A stretch of 6,219 bases of DNA from DATFLK01 sp035267815 (GTDB lineage Bacteria > Pseudomonadota > Zetaproteobacteria > Mariprofundales > Mariprofundaceae). A program made the position numbers and the translations under genes. The number at the start of each line of letters is the position of its first letter. The first letter of the stretch is position 1. Of this stretch, positions 1 to 4,508 are shown one piece after another. The stretch spans positions 1 through 6,219 of the forward strand of contig DATFLK010000097.1 of assembly GCA_035267815.1 (NCBI GenBank), given 5' to 3'. The notes below the pieces were generated by a model. The model was not told the origin of the DNA and made no database searches. It worked only from the letters and a program-made list of their open reading frames with translations.

Positions 1-87
1 CGGAACTTCGACAGCATGATGAAAATCGTCAGCCAGTACAGTCAGCAGATGGATCTTCTGAATCAGCAAGTGGGTCAGATTAAATAA
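1..87 (+). CDS. flgF: FlgF, proximal rod protein (3' end only)
   Basis: The window opens inside a reading frame that gives 28 residues, beginning RNFDSMMKIVSQYSQQ, and stops at TAA 85-87. This resembles the C-terminal helix of the flagellar rod/hook family, which packs with the N-terminal helix to form the D0 coiled coil in the rod. FlgF builds part of the proximal rod in the periplasm and is exported by the flagellar type III system. The assignment to FlgF rather than another rod protein rests mainly on position: it lies 15 bases upstream of flgG, and flgF-flgG is a widely conserved pair. Its start and all central domains lie outside the window. Confidence 0.8.
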   Translation, partial: RNFDSMMKIVSQYSQQMDLLNQQVGQIK

Positions 88-88
88 C

Positions 89-94
89 AGGAGG
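89..94 (+). promoter_or_regulatory. Strong ribosome binding site of flgG
   Basis: AGGAGG lies 8 bases before the ATG at 103, in the only clear gap of the operon (88-102). It is a full match to the Shine-Dalgarno core and supports 103 as the start. A second in-frame ATG follows at 106, 11 bases from the site, so the protein could begin at either methionine. Confidence 0.85.
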
Positions 95-102
95 AATCGA
101 TT

Positions 103-888
103 ATGATGCGGTCTTTGTGGACAGCGGCGACGGGGATGGCCGCCCAGTCTCTGAATGTGGATGTGATTTCGAATAACCTTGCCAACGTGAATACGGCGGG
201 CTTCAAGCGCGGGCGCGCCAATTTCCAAGATCTGATGTACCAGCAGATCAACTCGCCCGGTTCCCAGAATGGTGTCGGCAACCAGGTGCCCAACGGCATT
301 CAGGTGGGCCTCGGTGTGCGTACAGCCGGTGTGGGGCGCAACTTCTCGGAGGGGAGTTTCCAGCAGACAAACAATCCTCTCGATCTGGCCATTCAGGGTC
401 GCGGTTTTTTCCAGGTGCAGATGCCGGATGGGCAGCTGGCCTATACCCGTGCCGGCTCTTTCAGTGTGAACAGCGTCGGCCAGCTGGTGACGCAGGACGG
501 CTATCCGGTACAGCCGACGATCACCATCCCGTCGAATGCGAAGTCGGTCAGCGTGGCGCCGGACGGTACCGTCTCCGTGGTGCAGCCGGGCAACACAACC
601 ACCACACTGGGACAGCTGCAGTTGGCGATGTTCACCAACCCGGCGGGGATGACCAGCCTCGGCCACTCCCTGTTCCAGCAGGGGCAGGCCAGCGGTTCAC
701 CGACGGTCGGTACGCCGAGTAATAACGGTGTGGGTTCGATCAGTTCGGGTACGTTGGAGATGGCCAACGTGAATGCGGTGGAGGAGATGGTGAATCTTAT
801 TGCCGCCCAGCGTGCCTACGAGATGAATTCGAAGGCCATTCAGGCATCCGACCAGATGCTGCAATCGGCCAACAACATCAAGCGTTAA
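103..888 (+). CDS. flgG: FlgG, flagellar distal rod protein
   Basis: FlgG forms the distal rod, the drive shaft that crosses the P and L rings, and is exported through the flagellar type III apparatus. The 261 residues match the usual length of about 260. The N-terminal rod-family signature is clear (SNNLANVNTAGFKR, residues 23-36). It is followed at about 46-65 by the FlgG-specific segment (YQQINSPGS...QVPNG) that separates FlgG from FlgF and FlgE. The central part carries NNPLDLAIQGRGFFQV (90-105) and AYTRAGSF (113-120). The C-terminal helix has NVNAVEEMVNLIAAQRAYE (222-240) and SKAIQASDQML. There is no cysteine, as is common for exported axial proteins. It has a strong AGGAGG site and is followed after 5 bases by flgA. 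No truncation or frameshift is seen. Confidence 0.97.
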   Translation: MMRSLWTAATGMAAQSLNVDVISNNLANVNTAGFKRGRANFQDLMYQQINSPGSQNGVGNQVPNGIQVGLGVRTAGVGRNFSEGSFQQTNNPLDLAIQGRGFFQVQMPDGQLAYTRAGSFSVNSVGQLVTQDGYPVQPTITIPSNAKSVSVAPDGTVSVVQPGNTTTTLGQLQLAMFTNPAGMTSLGHSLFQQGQASGSPTVGTPSNNGVGSISSGTLEMANVNAVEEMVNLIAAQRAYEMNSKAIQASDQMLQSANNIKR

Positions 889-893
889 CGGCC

Positions 894-1580
894 ATGCGGT
901 TCGGTCTGCTTCTTCTCGCACTCTTCATCGGCAGCCAGTCGGTGTATGCCGAAGATGCTGCCATGCGCGATTCGCTGCATGCCTTTTTCGAACATGGGGT
1001 GCAGGCAGGTGGTGCCAAAGCCGAACTGATCGAGGTGGTGCGCTGGCCCGATGCCAAGGGAGGTTTGCGCTGGCACCTGCCGCATCTGGCGGGGCATCCG
1101 GCACAGGTCTCGCTGATTGCCGAGAAGGGCCGCGGCGCCAATGTGCGCAGATGGTATGTGCCGGTTCGGTTGCACTGGTGGGTCGATGCGCTGGTCGCCA
1201 GGGATGATATCCCGGCCCGGACCATGCTTGATTCAACCATGCTCGAGCATGCGCATGTCGATATCGCAGGCCATGCCACTGGCCACTGGTGGCGCAATCC
1301 CCAACATCTCGCTGGCACGCGAACCACACGCCCGCTGAACGCAGGCGAGGTGATCTATTCGAGTTACATATTCCGTCCGCCGCTACTTCAGCGCGGTGAT
1401 CTGGTCACGCTTGTGGCCCGTATCGGTGGTATCCGTGTCAGCACGGTGGGCAAGGTACTGGCGCCTGCAGGGCGCGGCGACAGGGTGCAGGTACAGAACA
1501 TGAAGAGCAGTCAGGTGCTTCAGGCCACCATTGTCGACAAGAACACGGCCTATGTCTTTGTGAAGGGTGGTGCGGGATGA
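894..1580 (+). CDS. flgA: FlgA, P-ring assembly chaperone
   Basis: FlgA is the periplasmic chaperone that assists polymerisation of FlgI into the P ring around the rod. The 228-residue protein opens with a Sec signal peptide (MRFG, a hydrophobic run L5-I12, probable cleavage after VYA at residue 19). An SAF-type domain covers about 98-160 (VARDDIPARTMLD, then RPLNAGEVIYSSYI). A C-terminal beta domain holds RGDLVTLVARIGGIRVST (168-185) and the typical RVQVQNMKSSQVLQATIVD (197-215). Length is near the roughly 220 usual for the family. I chose the ATG at 894 because the next in-frame ATG (963) would remove the signal peptide. No Shine-Dalgarno site precedes it. The flgG stop is only 5 bases upstream, so translation probably depends on ribosomes arriving from flgG. 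Its stop overlaps the flgH start by 4 bases. Confidence 0.94.
   Translation: MRFGLLLLALFIGSQSVYAEDAAMRDSLHAFFEHGVQAGGAKAELIEVVRWPDAKGGLRWHLPHLAGHPAQVSLIAEKGRGANVRRWYVPVRLHWWVDALVARDDIPARTMLDSTMLEHAHVDIAGHATGHWWRNPQHLAGTRTTRPLNAGEVIYSSYIFRPPLLQRGDLVTLVARIGGIRVSTVGKVLAPAGRGDRVQVQNMKSSQVLQATIVDKNTAYVFVKGGAG
1238..1251. repeat. Perfect 14-base palindrome inside flgA
   Basis: CATGCTCGAGCATG is its own reverse complement. The left part resembles a copy 15 bases earlier: ACCATGCTTGA at 1221-1231 against ACCATGCTCGA at 1236-1246. A small hairpin (GGGAT-GAT-ATCCC, 1201-1213) lies just upstream. All are within the SAF-domain coding region of flgA. No function is apparent, and chance is a fair explanation. 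Confidence 0.4.
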
Positions 1581-2269
1581 ATCGATTTGTACTTTCCATG
1601 GTGGCGGTTGCCCTGTTGTCGTCAGCCTGCATGCCGAGTGTCCGGTCGGTCACGACCGACAAGCATGCCAAGGAGGTGGATGGCGCACTGGAGAATCAGG
1701 TGCTGGATGTCGCCAAAACGGGCTCACTCTGGGCCGGTGGCGGGTCGATGTTCTCCGATGCCAAGGCGCATCATGTCGGGGATCTTGTGACCATCCTAGT
1801 CTCCGAGAAGGCGAGCGCGACCCGCTCTCTGGGCACAACCAAGAGCAAGGACGGCAGCCACCAGACAAGCATCAATGCCGCGCTTGGTTACGCTTCGGCC
1901 CTGGCGGCCAAGAACACGCGGTTCAACCCGAGCAGCGCCATCGATATCAGCGACAAGCGGAGCTTCAAGGGATCGGGCAGCACGAACAACTCGGATACCC
2001 TGACCGCCAGCGTGACCGCAGTGGTCACCAAGCGCTACCCCAACGGCAATATGAAGGTGGTGGGCCGACGTCAGGTCACCATCAATCAGCAGCCCCAGGA
2101 GCTGACCTTCTCGGGGGTCGTCCGGTCGATGGACATCGCACCGGACAACACCATCCCCTCATCCAAGGTGGCGCAGGCCAAGGTCAGTTACGGCGGTGGC
2201 GGTGAACTGGCCACGGTGGCGCATGAGGGCTGGCTGTCACGGACATTGGATCAGATATGGCCATTCTAA
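1577..2269 (+). CDS. flgH: FlgH, flagellar L-ring lipoprotein
   Basis: FlgH makes the L ring, the outer-membrane bushing around the rod. The 230-residue protein starts with a lipoprotein signal peptide ending in LLSSAC. The predicted lipidated cysteine is C18, followed by Met, so there is no Asp inner-membrane retention signal. Family landmarks include GSLWAGGGSMFSDAKAHHVGD (about 49-69), LVTILVSEKASATRS, TASVTAVVTKRYPNGNMKVV (143-162), GRRQVTINQQPQELTFSGVV (163-182) and the late motif DIAPDNTI (186-193). Length agrees with the usual 220-235. The start overlaps the flgA stop as ATGA, with a moderate AAGGGTGG site at 1563-1570. The -3 lipobox position is Ser rather than the usual Leu. The 3' end overlaps flgI by 13 bases. 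Confidence 0.96.
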   Translation: MNRFVLSMVAVALLSSACMPSVRSVTTDKHAKEVDGALENQVLDVAKTGSLWAGGGSMFSDAKAHHVGDLVTILVSEKASATRSLGTTKSKDGSHQTSINAALGYASALAAKNTRFNPSSAIDISDKRSFKGSGSTNNSDTLTASVTAVVTKRYPNGNMKVVGRRQVTINQQPQELTFSGVVRSMDIAPDNTIPSSKVAQAKVSYGGGGELATVAHEGWLSRTLDQIWPF

Positions 2270-3378
2270 GGAAATTCGTCTCGATTATCCTGCTTTTGCA
2301 GATGGCGCTAATGGCGTGGCCGCTGGGCGCTTCGGCCGAACGCATCAAGGACCTTGCCGACGTCGAGGGGGTGCGCAGCAATGCGCTGGTCGGTTACGGC
2401 ATTGTTGTGGGACTGAACGGGACCGGCGACAAGGCCAACAACTCGCCCTTCTCGATCTATTCGGTGATGTCGATGCTGGAGCGTTTGGGAGTCAGCCTGC
2501 GCAACCAGGTCAATGTATCCAGCCTGAAGCCGAAGAATGTCGCTGCGGTGATGGTCACGGCCGAACTGCCGCCGTTTTCCCGCCCGGGACAGAAGCTCGA
2601 TGTGACCGTATCCAGCATGGGTAACGCTAAGAGCCTGCGCGGCGGCACCCTTCTGGTGACCCCGCTGTTGGGCGGTGACAAGAAGATCTATGCCATCGCG
2701 CAGGGCTCCATTTCGGTAGGGGCTTTCACGGCAAGCGGCAAGGCGGCCAATGTGGTGCAGAACCATCCGACCGCCGGACGGATTCCCAACGGTGCCCATG
2801 TCGAAAAGGCATCTCCCGGCGGCCTGCGTAATAATCAGGATAAGGTCGTTCTGGATTTGCGGCAGCCCGATTTCACCACGGCACAGCGGGTGCAGGATGC
2901 CATCAATGCCAATCTGGGTGATGGCATGGCCCATGCCATCAATGCCGATACGGTGGAGGTGTGGAACCCGACCGCCAATGCGGTCCGGCTGATCTCCAAG
3001 CTGGAGGCCATTGAGGTGACATCGGATCATCCGGCAGTTGTCGTCATGGACGAGCGTACTGGCACGATCGTGATGGGCAGCGAGGTGCGTATCGATACGG
3101 TGGCCGTGGCCCACGGCAATATCAGCGTCTCGGTCTCCGAGGCACCGCAGGTCTCCCAGCCGAATGCCTTCGCCAGCGGCAAGACCACCAAGGTGAATCG
3201 AACCTCCGTACAGGTGGATCAGCAAAAATCGAAGCTCGTCGTTCTGCCGAAGCAGGTATCGTTGAGCGACTTGGTGTCAGCACTGAATGCGGTGGGTGCC
3301 ACGCCCAGCGACCTGATCGCGGTGCTGCGGGCGATCAAGGCTGCCGGTGCATTGCACGCCGAACTGAGGATGATCTGA
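2257..3378 (+). CDS. flgI: FlgI, flagellar P-ring protein
   Basis: FlgI polymerises into the periplasmic P ring in the peptidoglycan layer, with help from FlgA. The 373 residues begin with a Sec signal peptide (MAILRKF, hydrophobic 8-23, probable cleavage after ASA at 27), giving a mature start ERIKDLADVEGVR. The hallmark SNALVGYGIVVGLNGTGDK occupies 41-59. It is followed by SSLKPKNVAAVMVTAELPPF (88-107), GGTLLVTPLLGGD (129-141), AIAQGSISVG and, near the end, SLSDLVSALNAVGATPSDLI (336-355). Length is close to the usual 365-370. The start lies 13 bases inside flgH and has only a weak ribosome site, suggesting coupling. There are no cysteines, unlike the E. coli protein, which is stabilised by a disulfide. 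The stop shares one base with the flgJ start (TGATG). Confidence 0.97.
   Translation: MAILRKFVSIILLLQMALMAWPLGASAERIKDLADVEGVRSNALVGYGIVVGLNGTGDKANNSPFSIYSVMSMLERLGVSLRNQVNVSSLKPKNVAAVMVTAELPPFSRPGQKLDVTVSSMGNAKSLRGGTLLVTPLLGGDKKIYAIAQGSISVGAFTASGKAANVVQNHPTAGRIPNGAHVEKASPGGLRNNQDKVVLDLRQPDFTTAQRVQDAINANLGDGMAHAINADTVEVWNPTANAVRLISKLEAIEVTSDHPAVVVMDERTGTIVMGSEVRIDTVAVAHGNISVSVSEAPQVSQPNAFASGKTTKVNRTSVQVDQQKSKLVVLPKQVSLSDLVSALNAVGATPSDLIAVLRAIKAAGALHAELRMI
2897..2946 (+). repeat. Direct repeat with shared palindrome inside flgI
   Basis: The 14-base sequence ATGCCATCAATGCC occurs at 2897-2910 and again at 2933-2946, 36 bases (12 codons) apart and in frame, coding AINA both times. Between them TGATGGCAT (2919-2927) is the exact reverse complement of ATGCCATCA in each copy (2897-2905 and 2933-2941). 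It could pair with either: a loop of 13 bases upstream or 5 bases (GGCCC) downstream. The downstream fold is a near-perfect 23-base palindrome (2919-2941). It may be only a by-product of the protein sequence and codon use. Confidence 0.55.
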
Positions 3379-3788
3379 TGGACAGGATAACATCGTTACA
3401 CGCCGGCATGCCGCTGTCCGCTCAGGCGCAGCGAAACGAAGCAGCGGGCGCGAATCATCCATCCGCTGCGAAGCCGGCCCGCGACAAGAAGCTTTGGCAG
3501 GCAAGCCTCCAGTTTGAGGCGGTATTTATCCAGAAGATGCTTTCGGAGATGCACAAGTCGATGCCGAAGTCGGGACTGTTGAAATCCGGGTTTGCCGAGA
3601 ACGTGCATCACTCGATGATGGACCAGGCGGTGGCAAAAGCGGCGAGCCGTACCGACCCGATGGGGATGGCGGCTAGTATCTATCGGGATCTTCAGCAGGC
3701 ATCGCAGGCTCAAGTCCAGGCGCTTCCGGCCGATATGAAGAACAATCCCGTGGGCAAGGAAAGAGGAGATCGTTATGGTACGAATTAG
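3378..3788 (+). CDS. flgJ: FlgJ-type rod-binding protein, single domain
   Basis: The 136-residue protein has the N-terminal rod-binding domain of FlgJ at about 38-106: LWQASLQFEAVFIQKMLSEM (39-58), then SGLLKSGFAENVHHSMMDQA (65-84) and MGMAASIYRDL (95-105). This part is thought to cap the growing rod and bind rod subunits. The C-terminal glucosaminidase (muramidase) domain of the roughly 310-residue enteric FlgJ is absent. No frameshifted remnant follows, because flgM begins directly, so this is a genuine short form like those of several other proteobacterial groups. The first 37 residues and the tail after about 107 are Ala/Gln/Lys-rich and probably disordered. A GAGGA site at 3366-3370 precedes the ATG. 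The tail sequence (residues 111-136) also carries a possible promoter and the flgM ribosome site, and the last 14 bases overlap flgM. Confidence 0.92.
   Translation: MDRITSLHAGMPLSAQAQRNEAAGANHPSAAKPARDKKLWQASLQFEAVFIQKMLSEMHKSMPKSGLLKSGFAENVHHSMMDQAVAKAASRTDPMGMAASIYRDLQQASQAQVQALPADMKNNPVGKERGDRYGTN
3710..3736 (+). promoter_or_regulatory. Candidate sigma-28 (FliA) promoter for flgM
   Basis: TCAAGTCC at 3710-3717, an 11-base spacer, then GCCGATAT at 3729-3736. Against the established flagellar sigma-28 consensus TAAAGTTT-N11-GCCGATAA this matches 5 of 8 and 7 of 8 bases with exact spacing. The expected transcript start near 3742-3744 would leave a leader of about 30 bases that includes the flgM ribosome site. 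It lies in the weakly conserved tail of flgJ. No other GCCGAT-type sequence I checked in the window has a matching -35 box. It is a by-eye match only. Confidence 0.5.
3763..3768 (+). promoter_or_regulatory. Strong ribosome binding site of flgM
   Basis: GAGGAG ends 6 bases before the ATG at 3775. It sits inside the last codons of flgJ, including AGA and GGA. This strong site settles the flgM start and would allow flgM to be translated independently of flgJ. Confidence 0.8.
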
Positions 3789-4065
3789 CGGGCTTGGCCC
3801 CTCTTCCGGTGTGGGTGCTGCCAAAAAAGGCGCCAAGAAGAAGGCGAAGGCGTCCGGCAGCAGTAAGGGTGGCGGTCAGGTCAAGGTGGCCGATGCCACC
3901 AGCCTTCGGGAGAAGGCCAAGGCAATGCTGGCGGACATGCCCGAGGTTCGCATGGAGCAGATCGAGTCGATTCGTGATGCACTGGAGCGTGGCGAATACC
4001 ACGTTGATGGCGAACGTGTGGCGGAGCGGATCATCGCCAATGCGCTGGCGGAACGGCCATGGTAA
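3775..4065 (+). CDS. flgM: FlgM, anti-sigma-28 factor
   Basis: FlgM binds sigma-28 (FliA) and blocks late flagellar transcription until the hook-basal body is finished, when it is exported through the flagellar channel. The 96-residue length is typical. The C-terminal half carries the sigma-binding signature: LREKAKAMLADMPEVRMEQI (44-63), SIRDALERGEYHVDGERVAE (65-84), then RIIANAL. MPEVR.E.I..IR.A...G.Y.VD is the characteristic core. The N-terminal 40 residues are low complexity, Gly/Ser/Ala-rich, and have eight lysines, five within KKGAKKK. This part is expected to be disordered and to serve export. The gene overlaps flgJ by 14 bases and flgN by 7. A strong ribosome site and a possible sigma-28 promoter upstream suggest autoregulation, as known for Salmonella flgM. 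Confidence 0.93.
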   Translation: MVRISGLGPSSGVGAAKKGAKKKAKASGSSKGGGQVKVADATSLREKAKAMLADMPEVRMEQIESIRDALERGEYHVDGERVAERIIANALAERPW

Positions 4066-4508
4066 ATCGTACCGTTTCTGCCGACACACTGCGGCAATTG
4101 CTGCAACGGATGGATGTCATCAGCCGTGAGCTCGAGCGTGTCGTCATGCATGAGCGGGAGGCTGTGAACCGTTTTGACGGCGAAGCGCTGATTGAACTGG
4201 TCGAGATTCGTCGCAATTGCCATCAGGAGCTCACCACGCTCGAGGAGCAGTGCCGTGACCTGATGCGTCGGGCCGAGGTGCCCGATGCCCTGAGCCTGGA
4301 GGCCTTGATCGACCTTTATCTGGCCGATGAGGCACCGGCATTGCAGGCCATTCGGCGCAAATTGTATGAGCGAATGGTCAAGCTAGAGATGGCCAATCAG
4401 GAGCAGTCGATCCGGCTGCATGCGGCGTATGAGGTGACCTCGGGCGTGTTGCAGCAGATGGGGGTGCTCGAGGCCCGTAACACCTACGGGCCGGGAGGTG
4501 CATTGTGA
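4059..4508 (+). CDS. flgN: FlgN, export chaperone for FlgK and FlgL
   Basis: FlgN is a small cytoplasmic helical chaperone that binds the C-terminal helices of the junction proteins FlgK and FlgL and delivers them to the export gate. The 149-residue sequence is nearly all amphipathic helix with strong coiled-coil character (RELERVVMHEREAVNRF at 23-39, ALIELVEIRRNCHQELTTLE at 43-62). It ends with the family-like region ANQEQSIRLHAAYEVTSGVL (112-131) and EARNTYGPGGAL (138-149). Sequence conservation in this family is low, so the call also relies on location between flgM and flgK, which is the standard place. It begins 7 bases before the flgM stop with no good Shine-Dalgarno site, so coupling is likely. 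Its two cysteines (C54, C65) are the only cysteines in the window apart from the FlgH lipid site. Confidence 0.88.
   Translation: MVNRTVSADTLRQLLQRMDVISRELERVVMHEREAVNRFDGEALIELVEIRRNCHQELTTLEEQCRDLMRRAEVPDALSLEALIDLYLADEAPALQAIRRKLYERMVKLEMANQEQSIRLHAAYEVTSGVLQQMGVLEARNTYGPGGAL
4493..4500 (+). promoter_or_regulatory. Strong ribosome binding site of flgK
   Basis: GGGAGGTG at 4493-4500 is complementary to the 16S rRNA tail over GGAGGTG, and its GGAGG core ends 6 bases before the GTG at 4505. It supports the non-ATG start of flgK and overlaps the last codons of flgN. Confidence 0.8.

Noticed and set aside
1567..2205. A 212-codon + strand frame overlapping flgH
   Set aside because: It is an out-of-frame reading of flgH with a composition unlike a folded protein, and the flgH frame has clear family motifs over the same bases.
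2925..2951. GCCGATAC in flgI as a second sigma-28 -10 box
   Set aside because: The -10 box matches 7 of 8, but the -35 position (CATGGCCC) is unlike TAAAGTTT and no gene start lies just downstream.
3059..3077. TGGCACG at 3060 as a sigma-54 -24 element
   Set aside because: The -12 half (TTGC) is missing at the required spacing. The other TGGCAC sequences in flgA (near 1070 and 1313) fail in the same way.
2308..3225. A 305-codon open frame on the minus strand opposite flgI
   Set aside because: It lies entirely within flgI, is rich in His, Arg and Gly, and matches no family I know. GC-rich coding sequence commonly leaves such open antisense frames.
3822..3829. A run of six A in flgM as a possible slippage or frameshift site
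   Set aside because: The run is short and is not in the phase needed for canonical -1 frameshifting (zero-frame codons are AAA AAA GGC). The alternative frames give no recognisable product, and six adenines encoding Lys-Lys is ordinary.
4304..4330. GCCGATGA in flgN as a sigma-28 promoter for flgK
   Set aside because: The -35 region has no resemblance to the consensus and the site is about 175 bases from the flgK start.
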